14,334 nucleotides of DNA, taken from the NCBI GenBank assembly GCA_019314105.1, contig JAFCZY010000011.1, positions 1 through 14,334 on the forward strand, given 5' to 3'. Origin of the DNA: Deltaproteobacteria bacterium (lineage in GTDB: Bacteria > Desulfobacterota > Desulfobacteria > Desulfobacterales > Desulfobacteraceae). The notes under the pieces were generated by a model. It saw only the letters and a program-made list of their open reading frames with translations, was not told the origin of the DNA and did no database searches. Position numbers and translations under genes: made by a program. Below, piece after piece: positions 8,001 to 14,334 of this stretch (positions are counted from its first letter, which is position 1; the number at the start of each line of letters is the position of its first letter).

Positions 8001-8176
8001 CACCAATGGCCAGGGCCATCATTGGCGGACTGATCAGTTCGAATTTGATTACGCTTGTTGTGATCCCCACAATTTATGCGCTCTTTGAACGAAAAAAAAT
8101 GAAATCTGAGGCCTATGCCGTTATGGCGCCTGCTGAACGCAATCCCCGGAAGACGACTGGCGAGGAGCTGAAATGA
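5033..8176 (+). CDS. RND-family (HAE1/AcrB-like) multidrug efflux permease
   Basis: This 1047-residue inner-membrane proton antiporter is the engine of the tripartite pump, usual in length for HAE1 transporters. It starts at GTG (MNISQFSVRRPVLTVM is the normal RND N-terminus with TM1), overlapping the adaptor stop by 4 nt. Two homologous halves are visible: TM1 at about 10-30, periplasmic porter loop at about 35-330, TM2-6 at about 331-480, TM7 at about 531-550, second loop at about 555-855, and TM8-12 at about 862-1018. The TM4 motif is GIGMLVDNAIVVLEN (392-406): Asp398 matches AcrB Asp407, but the Asp408 position is Asn399. In TM10 GGIAVNNAILLVDHIN has Asn930 where AcrB has Lys940. RLRPILMT (960-967) matches the AcrB Arg971 region. 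Thus a single-Asp proton relay is predicted, as in many environmental RND proteins. The substrate is unknown; CusA-type methionine relays are not apparent, so drugs, lipids or solvents are likelier than metal. Confidence 0.95.
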   Translation: MNISQFSVRRPVLTVMACLIVIILGVVSLSRLSIDLMPDITYPTLSISTEYENASSEEVEELITRPVEEAMSAVPGVEEVTSVSAEGRSSVRVTFSWGTNLDEAANDIRERLDRVIPRLPEDSDRPRLRKFDLAAFPILIMGVSSDLEPIRIREIIDNQVKNRIERIPGVASLDIRGGLDREIHVNLNAEKIKALGLPIDQLINRLKEENINLPAGTIEQEMLDVTIRIPGIYTSLNELRNTVVAMREGVPIQLKKIATVEDAWEKVTRIVRINGKPGVRLSINKQSGKNTVEIATGVLKEIEQINRDIPQLQIIPIIDTSDYIKRSITNVGTTILYGGVLAIVVLLFFLRNIYSTAIIATTIPISMIATFALMYFNGFTLNLMTLGGLALGIGMLVDNAIVVLENIYRLRESGQESESAAIKGSQQVVAAVIASTLTTLVVFLPLVFVRGMSGIMFKQLAYVVTFSLGCSLAVALTLVPMLAARLKAPVTLKKGPGTAQGWKIFHISDRFFAGLETDYVKLLGFAINHRGLILGSVLLVFSGSLLLIPLVGVELMPAADESEVRINAEMAVGTKLDLVDKTFQKIEAIVKQEVPEIKNTVSRIGGSSWRARGSNTGEMRIALKPVKERNRSSEEIAAALRKKLVFMPGATIRTRAGQGLFLLKIGSGGDEKVQVEVRGHDLETSDALAHKVEEIIGNVAGITDTRISRETGTPEELIVVDRQKAADMKLSVSRIANMLQTVLSGTSAGNYREGGNEYRIRVKIEGSEKKELRDILDLPIINTDGEPVVLRNVVDVRPRRGPVLIQRKSQERVVYVTANISDRDMGSILADIRKDLQSVPVPRNFNIFFAGDYEEQQKSFRELLMSFVLALALVYMVMASLYESLRYPFVVMFSVPLAAIGVILMLFFTDTTFNVQSYIGCIMLGGIAVNNAILLVDHINLLRRRDMPVQAAILEAGRRRLRPILMTATTTILAMTPLAVGIGEGGEAQAPMARAIIGGLISSNLITLVVIPTIYALFERKKMKSEAYAVMAPAERNPRKTTGEELK

Positions 8177-9798
8177 TGAAAATCTTATGCTTTCGAAAAT
8201 CATTTGTAATGCTGTTTGTTTTGAGTTTTTTTCTTTTCCCGATATCCTGTGTAACCTCTAAAGACATATGGATCGCAGAGAAGCAAATCCCGGCAGCAGT
8301 TGAAATCAAGCCCATATCCAAACAAATCATAACTCTTCCTGAAAAAGGTCCGTTTAACATCACAGTAAAAGATGCCATCCTTATCGCTCTTGCGAACAAC
8401 CGTTCGTTGTCAGTGGAGCGGATGAATCCTTCTATTCAAAAAACGTTTGAGGATCAGGAACGGGCCGTATTCGATCCAGTTGTAACCGCAGGGGTTTCTG
8501 TTCAGCAAAACGATAGCAGGACGCTGAACTCGTCAGGAAGCTATGCTGATGGTTCGGTAATCGATGCCTTTGAGGGAAACGCGTCTCTTAAAAAATTCTT
8601 CCCCACCGGTACATTTGTGAAAGTCGCGGCCGTTACAGAAATCACAGATTCAGACCAGTATAGTGGATCATACGCCGCCACCCGCTTGGGATTAACGGTA
8701 ACGCAATCACTTCTTCAAGGATATGGAACGGATGTGAACCTGGCGCAGCTTCGTCAATCACAACTCGAAACAGACATCACCCAATACGAGCTTCGGGGAT
8801 TTAGCGAATCATTACTGGCACAGGTTGAAACCACCTATTGGGACTATGCACTTTCCCAGCGGCAGATTGAAATTGTAGAGGAATCGCTTAAGCTTGCCAG
8901 ACAGCAGATAATAGAAACCGAAGAGATGATCAAAGTGGGAACAATGGCAGAAGCAGAGCTTGCTGCAGTACAGGCCGAAGTTGCCGCACAGCAGCAGGGG
9001 CTGATCGATGCTAAAAGTACTTTGGAGTCTAACCGCCTCCGGCTTATCCGGTTGCTTAACCCGCCAGGGGATAATCCCTGGGAAAGAGACATCACTCTGG
9101 TGCATCCACCCACATTGCCGAAAATAGAATATGATGAAGTCGGGGCACATGTAGCGGTAGCGATGAAGATGCGGCCGGAGATGAACCAGGCAAAGATAGA
9201 TATTCAAAAAAACGACATTGAAATCGTTCGAACCAAAAACGGATTGCTTCCCAAAATGGATCTTTTCATTACCCTTGGAAAAACCGGGTATGCCGACTCC
9301 TTTTCAGGGTCTGTGAATGACGTTGATGGAGACAGCTATGACATGATGGTGGGACTCAACTTTGAATACCCTGTCTTCAACCGCAATGCCGGAGCGCAGC
9401 AAAGAAGAGCACTGCTTAGTCGAGATAAGGCTGAGGTGGCATTAGACAATCTTAAACAGATAATTGAGCTGGATGTCCGAAATGCTTATATTGAACTGAA
9501 TCGCACAAAAGAGCAAATTTCGGCAAGCAGTGCAACAAGAAAATTTCAGGAAGAAAAACTACGGATTGAAACTGAAAAATTCAGGGTGGGCCGCTCCACT
9601 AATTTGTTTGTGGCTCAGGTCCAGCGTGATCTTCTTATAAGCCGTATCAACGAAGTGCGGGCTGTCGTTAACTACCTTAAAGCGATCGTACATTTTTACC
9701 GGCTGGAAGGCTCTCTTTTAGAACGCAGAGGTATAAGCGCCCCCGGTCTCAACCCTGTTGAATATTCGACAAAAAAAATAAATCTTCAATCCAAGTGA
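8173..9798 (+). CDS. TolC-family outer-membrane efflux protein
   Basis: This 541-residue outer-membrane channel is the third component of the tripartite pump. The start is ATG at 8173 (or the adjacent ATG at 8176), overlapping the pump stop as ATGA and preceded by GAGGAG. Residues 1-25 are a signal peptide ending FPISC; Cys26 could be lipidated as in OprM-type channels, although Pro at -3 is atypical for a lipobox. Two OEP repeats follow. The first runs from about 62 (ITVKDAILIALANNRSLSVE) through long amphipathic helices to about 298 (RLIRLLNPPGDN). The second starts at about 315 (VAVAMKMRPEMNQAK, 328-342) and ends at about 515. Beta-strand stretches lie around 100-185 and 355-400. The last 20 or so residues after LLERRGI are unlike the family core. 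The stop is 8 bp before the ATG of a transposase remnant, so the tail could be insertion-derived. Confidence 0.93.
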   Translation: MMKILCFRKSFVMLFVLSFFLFPISCVTSKDIWIAEKQIPAAVEIKPISKQIITLPEKGPFNITVKDAILIALANNRSLSVERMNPSIQKTFEDQERAVFDPVVTAGVSVQQNDSRTLNSSGSYADGSVIDAFEGNASLKKFFPTGTFVKVAAVTEITDSDQYSGSYAATRLGLTVTQSLLQGYGTDVNLAQLRQSQLETDITQYELRGFSESLLAQVETTYWDYALSQRQIEIVEESLKLARQQIIETEEMIKVGTMAEAELAAVQAEVAAQQQGLIDAKSTLESNRLRLIRLLNPPGDNPWERDITLVHPPTLPKIEYDEVGAHVAVAMKMRPEMNQAKIDIQKNDIEIVRTKNGLLPKMDLFITLGKTGYADSFSGSVNDVDGDSYDMMVGLNFEYPVFNRNAGAQQRRALLSRDKAEVALDNLKQIIELDVRNAYIELNRTKEQISASSATRKFQEEKLRIETEKFRVGRSTNLFVAQVQRDLLISRINEVRAVVNYLKAIVHFYRLEGSLLERRGISAPGLNPVEYSTKKINLQSK

Positions 9799-9806
9799 GG
9801 TGGCAT

Positions 9807-10280
9807 ATGAGTTTTAAATCCGATAAACAGGCCCTTTCATTTTCAGACTTGGAACTGTCCCGGAAAAAAGCAAGAAACAACACGCTTGAATATTTAAAAA
9901 GTCTTGATCAAAGCATAGAATGGGCCCAGATCGAATCCACCCTGCTGAAAAACTATCCCACTGGGAAAAACAAGAAAGGACCGCAAGCCTATTCTCCTTT
10001 AATGCTGTTCAAATGTATGTTGCTCAGAAACTGGTTTCAAATCAGATCTGATGTTGAGTTGGAAAGCCTGATTAATGACCGATTCTCATTTAAAAAATTT
10101 ATTGGCCTGCCAATGGGAGAGCCTGCCCCGGATAGTTCGACATTTTCAAGATTCAGAAAAAGGCTCACCCTGGAAAAATACGACCTGGTTTTGTCCGATA
10201 TTTCAGACCAGTTATCCTGTAAAAATATTATTATTAACATGGGCAGCATTATGGACATTCGGATCATCAACCCTACCTGA
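9807..10280 (+). pseudogene. IS5-family transposase, N-terminal remnant
   Basis: ATG at 9807 preceded by GTGAGGTGG opens a 157-residue frame whose first 150 residues match the N-terminal part (DUF772-like) of IS5-group DDE transposases. Signs are the N-terminal FSDLELSRKKARNN region, YSPLMLFKCMLLRNWFQIRSDVELESLINDRFSFKKFIGL (62-101) and PDSSTFSRFRKRL (108-120). The frame breaks at GSIMD (146-150), where Asp150 corresponds to the first catalytic Asp (normally M/VDATxIE). From about base 10257 the sequence is unrelated and the frame stops at 10280, overlapping the last 8 bp of copA on the other strand. The rest of the DDE domain and the right end of the element are absent, and no terminal inverted repeat is recognisable, so it cannot transpose. 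The in-frame GTG at 9795, overlapping the tolC stop, is a less likely start than the ATG. Confidence 0.85.
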
Positions 10281-12531
10281 TATCGGCATTATACAGCCAC
10301 AAACTGTTCGTCACCACCGATATGCTGCTGACAGCCATGGCCAGGGCAGCTAAGATAGGATGAAGCTGTCTTAAAAATTCCGGAAACATATCAAAAGGCG
10401 CCAGAATTCCCGCTGCAACAGGGATCAGAATAATATTATAAACAAAGGCCAGAAACAAATTCTGTTTTATGGTGGCAATGGTTTTCCGGCTGATTTTAAT
10501 GGCTTTTGGAATACCGGTCAGCTTCCCGCTCGAGAGAATCACGTCTCCTGTTTCAATGGCCACATCGGTTCCCGTGCCAATGGCGAAACCGATATCGGCC
10601 TGTGCAAGCGCCGGGGCATCATTGATTCCGTCTCCCACCATCCCGACCAGGACATTATTTTGCTGAAATGCTTTCACCTTTCCGGATTTTTCTTCAGGCC
10701 TCACTTCTGCCTGCACATCATCCACATCCACTTCTCCGGCAATAGCTCTGGCTGTCTGTAAATTATCTCCTGTCAGCATGACCACTTTAAGATCTTCAGC
10801 GTGAAGCTCTTTGACAGCTTGTTTTGACTCGGGTTTTAACACATCAGAGACAGATATAATCCCCTGCACATCCTTGTCTTTTGCCAATACCATAACGGTT
10901 CGACCCTTATTCTGCAATTTTCGGATCACCTCTTGAATGGCATCCGGCATACCGGAATCCTGTTCAAACCATTTCGGCTTGCCAAACCTGAAAACTTGAT
11001 TATCAAGACGAGGGTCGTCAAGCTGTGCCTCTACCCCGAAACCACTGTGGGCTTTGAAATTTATCGGATCATTTAATACCAGGCCTTTTTCCTGTGCAAA
11101 GGTGACAATGGCTTTTCCAATGGGATGCTCAGACCCTTTTTCAATGGATGCGGCAAGGGTCAGAAGTTCATCAGAAGATAAGCGAGACGTCTCGACTGGA
11201 ATCTGGTCGACCACGGTGGGTTTACCCATGGTTATCGTACCGGTTTTATCCAGCACAATAATTTCAAGCTTGGCTGCATTTTCAAGGGCTTCGCTTCTTT
11301 TAAATAAAATCCCGTTTTCAGCCCCTTTTCCCGTGCCCGCCATAATGGCTGTCGGGGTTGCAAGGCCCAAGGCACACGGACAGGCAATCACAAGAACCGC
11401 CACCATCCTGATCATTGAAGGAACAAATTCTCCGGTAATTCCCCACCAGATACCAAAAGTAATCACAGCAATACCGATGACAGCCGGAACAAATACGGCG
11501 GCTACTCTATCTGCGAGAGCCTGGATCGGCGCCTTGCTGCCCTGAGCCTCCTGGACAAGCCTTATAATCTGGGAAAGCGCTGTATCTTTACCGACACGGG
11601 TGGCTTTAAACTTTAAAAGACCTTCGCCGTTAACAGTGCCTCCGGTAACCCTATCATCTTTTGCCTTATCAACCGGAAGGGATTCTCCACTGAGCATGGA
11701 TTCGTCAACAGCGGATCTGCCTTGGATAATAACCCCGTCAACCGGAAACCGTTCTCCGGGTCTGATCACGACGATATCACCCCGCTTAACCATGGATATG
11801 GGAATTTCTTTTTCTTCACCATCCTCCACAATAGTGGCTGTCTTTGGCTGAAGTCCAATCAATTTTTTTATGGCACCGCCTGTTTTTCCTTTGGTCCTGG
11901 CTTCAAGGAGCTTGCCGAATTTAATCAGCGTAATAATCACGGCAGACGTCTCAAAATAGACATGCCCGCCAAGTCCCGGCAACACAAGGATGGCCAGTGA
12001 ATAGAAATAAGCCACCGAAGACCCCAGAGCAATTAATACGTCCATATTGGTGGTTTTATTTTTTAAATTTTTATAGGCACCTATATAGTAATCCAACCCC
12101 GTATAAAACTGGACCGGTGTGGCAAGAAAAAGAAAAAACCAATTCACCCAGGGCGCATGACTCCAGGAACCGATCAGGCCGAAGTCCCTTGACATGCTGA
12201 TGATGAACAATGGCAGAGCAAAAATAACCCCCACAATGAATTTTTGCATCTGGTCACGGATTTCCGCATGTCTTGCAATCTCTTCCACATCTTTTTCATC
12301 CTGCCCTTCATCGGCAACGATCAAATTAAACCCGATTTTCCTGATCTCTGAAACAATGGTGTCAAGGGAGACAATGGACGGGATATAATCGACAAGCAAT
12401 CTTTCCGAAGCAAAATTCACATTGGCATCTGTCACCCCCTCCAGTTTACTAACGGTTCTAGTAATATTTGCAGCGCAATTGGCGCAACTCATCCCGGTAA
12501 CGGGCAGGTTCAAGCTCTGTTCATTCATCAT
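10273..12531 (-). CDS. copA: Cu+-exporting P1B-type ATPase, CopA type
   Basis: This 752-residue inner-membrane pump hydrolyses ATP to expel Cu+ (possibly Ag+) from the cytoplasm. One N-terminal heavy-metal domain carries GMSCANC (Cys16, Cys19). The core has the actuator SGES (281-284), intramembrane CPC (Cys384, Cys386), phosphorylation site DKTGT (Asp428), SEHP (His469), TGDN (587-590) and GDGINDAP (633-640). The Cu+-specific residues Tyr698-Asn699 in TM7 and MxxSS (Met732, Ser735, Ser736) in TM8 mark it as P1B-1. About eight TM segments are visible. AGGAGG lies 2 nt before the first ATG and 5 nt before the second (12528), so the second Met is probably the real start. No CsoR or CueR regulator and no CopZ chaperone gene is in the window. 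Its 3' end abuts the transposase remnant; the last residues (WLYNADIR) may have been altered by that event, but all functional motifs are intact. Confidence 0.96.
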   Translation of the reverse strand: MMNEQSLNLPVTGMSCANCAANITRTVSKLEGVTDANVNFASERLLVDYIPSIVSLDTIVSEIRKIGFNLIVADEGQDEKDVEEIARHAEIRDQMQKFIVGVIFALPLFIISMSRDFGLIGSWSHAPWVNWFFLFLATPVQFYTGLDYYIGAYKNLKNKTTNMDVLIALGSSVAYFYSLAILVLPGLGGHVYFETSAVIITLIKFGKLLEARTKGKTGGAIKKLIGLQPKTATIVEDGEEKEIPISMVKRGDIVVIRPGERFPVDGVIIQGRSAVDESMLSGESLPVDKAKDDRVTGGTVNGEGLLKFKATRVGKDTALSQIIRLVQEAQGSKAPIQALADRVAAVFVPAVIGIAVITFGIWWGITGEFVPSMIRMVAVLVIACPCALGLATPTAIMAGTGKGAENGILFKRSEALENAAKLEIIVLDKTGTITMGKPTVVDQIPVETSRLSSDELLTLAASIEKGSEHPIGKAIVTFAQEKGLVLNDPINFKAHSGFGVEAQLDDPRLDNQVFRFGKPKWFEQDSGMPDAIQEVIRKLQNKGRTVMVLAKDKDVQGIISVSDVLKPESKQAVKELHAEDLKVVMLTGDNLQTARAIAGEVDVDDVQAEVRPEEKSGKVKAFQQNNVLVGMVGDGINDAPALAQADIGFAIGTGTDVAIETGDVILSSGKLTGIPKAIKISRKTIATIKQNLFLAFVYNIILIPVAAGILAPFDMFPEFLRQLHPILAALAMAVSSISVVTNSLWLYNADIR

Positions 12532-12586
12532 AGCCTCCTAAAAATACGGTCAGGGCGCACATTGCCGTTTACTACAGTGTTGATTT

Positions 12587-12614
12587 AATATAATCATAAA
12601 TTATTCGTTTGCAA
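12587..12614 (-). promoter_or_regulatory. Predicted copA promoter
   Basis: On the minus strand TTGCAA (12614-12609) and TATATT (12592-12587) are 16 bp apart, giving a leader of about 50 nt to copA. The -10 overlaps the plus-strand TATAAT of the divergent permease gene. I see no clear CueR-type elongated-spacer dyad or CsoR palindrome, so copper control is not demonstrated. Confidence 0.4.
12589..12594 (+). promoter_or_regulatory. Candidate -10 element for the AEC permease gene
   Basis: This is a perfect TATAAT on the plus strand, about 50 bp before the permease ATG. No convincing -35 lies 16-18 bp upstream (TTGCCG at 12562-12567 is 21 bp away). It physically overlaps the predicted copA -10. 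Confidence 0.3.
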
Positions 12615-12643
12615 AATTTGAAAAATTTCCATATTTTAAGGCG

Positions 12644-13558
12644 ATGACCATCCTGAATGCCATATTCCCGATATTTACACTACTTTTTCTTGGTAGCCTT
12701 CTCAAACACCTTGGCATCACCAATGAAACCTTTCTTAAAACCTCAGACAAACTGGTATATTTTATTTTTTTCCCTGTCATGCTGTTCTGGAAAATCGGAA
12801 GCTCAGCCCCGGATAAGGGCGTCAGTGTTAATTTATGCGCGGCTTCCATTATGGCAGTTCTCATTGTCTATCTCTTAAGCCTTTTCGCCATCCGATTGTT
12901 TCATATCACAAGCTTTCAGGCGGGTTCTTTTTCCCAGGCATGTTTCAGATTTAACACTTATATTGGCATGGCCATTGTCATGAATACCCTTGGAGAGTCA
13001 GGTATCCGATACTTTGGCATCCTCATCGGATTTGCCATCCCCATTATTAATATACTGGCCGTTTCCACCTTGATCTGGCATTCCGGAAAAAAGGGAAGCC
13101 TAGGACAAAACTTCACGTATCTTTTAAAGGCATTGATTTCCAATCCGTTGATCCTTGGGTGTGCTGCGGGAATCCTTTTTTCCAGATCACACGCTTCTTT
13201 TCCACTCTTCATCGACAACACTTTCAGCCTCATGACCTCTGTCACCATGCCGTTGGCCCTGATTTCCATTGGGGGTTCACTGAGCCTTGCAGGACTCAAA
13301 CACAACACCAAAATTTCTTTGGTTGCATGCATGCTGAAAATATTAATCCTGCCGACGATTGGATTTTTCCTTTTAAAAACATTCTCTGTTACAGGAATTC
13401 CTTTCAAAGCCGGTATGATCTTTTTCGCTCTCCCGACCTCCACGGCCATATATGTTCTTTCGGCTCAGTTGAACAGTGATACAGGGCTTGCTTCTGCTGC
13501 AATCATGCTGTCAACCTTGCTCTCTTTTATGTCACTGTCTGTTGCGCTTTTAATTTGA
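12644..13558 (+). CDS. AEC-family (auxin efflux carrier-like) permease
   Basis: This 304-residue integral membrane protein of the AEC family (PF03547, bacterial YfdV/MleP/MdcF relatives) is at the usual family length. About ten hydrophobic segments are visible. Family-like stretches are ILNAIFPIFTLLFLGSLLK (3-21), FRFNTYIGMAIV (101-112), NPLILGCAAGIL (167-178), MPLALISIGGSLSLAGLK (202-219) and FALPTSTAIYVLSAQL (261-276), with STLLSF (290-295) near the end. Bacterial members move dicarboxylates such as malate or malonate, or amino-acid-like anions; the cargo here cannot be assigned. AAGG sits a few bases before the ATG. It is divergent from copA (112 bp) and convergent with the broken acyltransferase, whose stop codon is one base beyond this gene's TGA. 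A link to copper is not implied. Confidence 0.9.
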   Translation: MTILNAIFPIFTLLFLGSLLKHLGITNETFLKTSDKLVYFIFFPVMLFWKIGSSAPDKGVSVNLCAASIMAVLIVYLLSLFAIRLFHITSFQAGSFSQACFRFNTYIGMAIVMNTLGESGIRYFGILIGFAIPIINILAVSTLIWHSGKKGSLGQNFTYLLKALISNPLILGCAAGILFSRSHASFPLFIDNTFSLMTSVTMPLALISIGGSLSLAGLKHNTKISLVACMLKILILPTIGFFLLKTFSVTGIPFKAGMIFFALPTSTAIYVLSAQLNSDTGLASAAIMLSTLLSFMSLSVALLI

Positions 13559-13559
13559 A

Positions 13560-14320
13560 TTAGCTGTTCTTTTCCGGGAAAAAGAGTGATCTGATCCATC
13601 CCAAAAATGTATTGCCTTCAAGAAATTTTTTCTCTGCCGATTCAAGGGCATGCGCCATTTTACGTGTGCCCTTCAGGCTATCGGTATCTGAAAACCGGTC
13701 TTTCCGTGTAATGATGGGTTTAGACGGATCAAGTTGTTTAATAACTTTAACAGGGTTGCCGGCTGCAATCACATTAGGCGGTATATCTGAAGTCACCACA
13801 GACCCTGCACCGATAATACTGTTTTTTCCAATGGTCACCCCTTTACAAATAATCGCACTGTCTCCAACCCATACGTTTTCTTCAAGAATCACGTAACCGG
13901 CCTCTTTAGGTGGCATGGACCTGTCATAAATACCGTGCCAGTCCGAATCGGTAATATAGACATGGCTTGCCAGCATGCAGGAGTCTGCAATGGATATGCT
14001 GTTGGCAGCACTGATCCTGACCCCGGGGCACTGATCCTGACCCCGGGGGAGATCAGAACATGATCACCAATGGTAATGCCGTTGATATCTTTCTTCTCCG
14101 ACCAGACCGTCAACCGGGTCTTTTTATCGGAACATCCTAAAAGAGTAATATTATCCCCAATACTGACAGGCCCGCCAAATATTTCAATGTGCCAGGGTTT
14201 GACAATGAACGGATGTTTTCCAAGAAATTTCAACTGAGGAGAAAGCTTATGACGAATATAGAGATGCTGAAGTCGATACCAGGCTTTTTTAATATAATAG
14301 GGTCGATAATCTTTTATCAA
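13560..14320 (-). pseudogene. Left-handed beta-helix (hexapeptide repeat) acyltransferase, frameshifted
   Basis: Two minus-strand frames encode the two parts of one acyltransferase, of the kind that acetylates sugars or other small substrates with acyl-CoA. The N-terminal part begins at TTG 14320 (MIKDYRPYYIKKAWYRLQ, the usual family start) and contains PVSIGDNITLLG and ITIGDHVLISPGVRISA (to about residue 98). The C-terminal part starts at residue 109 of the restored protein: MLASHVYITDSDWHGIYDR (probable catalytic His in SDWHG), VILEENVWVGDSAIICKGVT, IGAGSVVTSDIPPNVIAAGNP. A 20-bp tandem duplication at 14008-14048 shifts the frame between them. Dropping one copy gives 741 nt, a continuous 246-residue protein reading …RISAANSISIADSCMLAS…. 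As given, translation from 14320 leaves the native frame after residue 98 and stops at 13889. The frame stays open upstream to the window edge, so a start beyond the window is possible. It is the last gene in the window and converges with the AEC permease. Confidence 0.9.
14008..14048. repeat. 20-bp tandem duplication (2.05 copies) in the acyltransferase gene
   Basis: The unit CACTGATCCTGACCCCGGGG occurs twice head-to-tail (14009-14028 and 14029-14048) without mismatch, plus one shared flanking G. It includes the palindrome CCCCGGGG. Twenty is not a multiple of three, so the duplication is the direct cause of the frameshift in the surrounding gene. Confidence 0.97.
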
Positions 14321-14334
14321 TTGACAAGATCCGT

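Noticed and set aside
13568..13585. Near-palindrome around TTTTCCGGGAAAA at the end of the acyltransferase gene as a terminator
   Set aside because: It is within coding sequence, A/T-rich with a very short GC core, and has no separate T-tract.

Overview
The window looks like a chromosomal segment of a Gram-negative bacterium. It carries a complete inner-membrane/periplasm/outer-membrane efflux tripartite system, Shine-Dalgarno sites, moderate GC and AT-rich intergenic DNA. The mix of a BaiCD/FadH-like flavin oxidoreductase, a TPR-type class III nucleotide cyclase, an AEC carrier and a DYRPY-type hexapeptide acyltransferase suggests a sulfate-reducing Desulfobacterota (Desulfobacter/Desulfobacula-like) genome. 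That placement is an inference from overall flavour and was not tested.

Layout: (1) 1-741, minus: 5' part of an Old Yellow Enzyme-family oxidoreductase running off the left edge. (2) 742-1183: about 440 bp without a convincing gene, with open-frame traces that may be an intergenic repeat or relic. (3) 1184-1798, plus: a LysE/ArgO-type amino-acid exporter. (4) 1847-3619, minus: a TPR plus class III adenylate/guanylate cyclase protein, convergent with the exporter. (5) 3620-3839: a divergent control region. (6) 3840-9798, plus: a tightly coupled three-gene operon (periplasmic adaptor, RND pump, TolC-like outer-membrane factor) whose cistrons overlap by 4 nt (GTGA, then ATGA). (7) 9807-10280, plus: an IS5-family transposase remnant, cut at its first catalytic Asp and running into the end of copA. 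(8) 10273-12531, minus: a CopA-type Cu+ P1B-ATPase. (9) 12644-13558, plus: an AEC-family permease divergent from copA. (10) 13560-14320, minus: a hexapeptide-repeat acyltransferase broken by a 20-bp tandem duplication.

Functionally the window is dominated by export: amino acids (ArgO/LysE), amphipathic or toxic compounds (RND system), Cu+ (CopA) and possibly organic acids (AEC). The cyclase is divergent from the pump operon, so shared regulation is possible but unproven. No dedicated transcription factor gene is present. No tRNA, rRNA, CRISPR array or intact mobile element was seen.

I did not find a clear new multi-gene system. The most informative irregularities are the 20-bp frameshifting duplication (removing one copy restores a perfect 246-residue acyltransferase), the transposase remnant wedged between the pump operon and copA, the non-standard active-site residues of the cyclase, and an attenuator-like hairpin plus U-tract in the cyclase leader.
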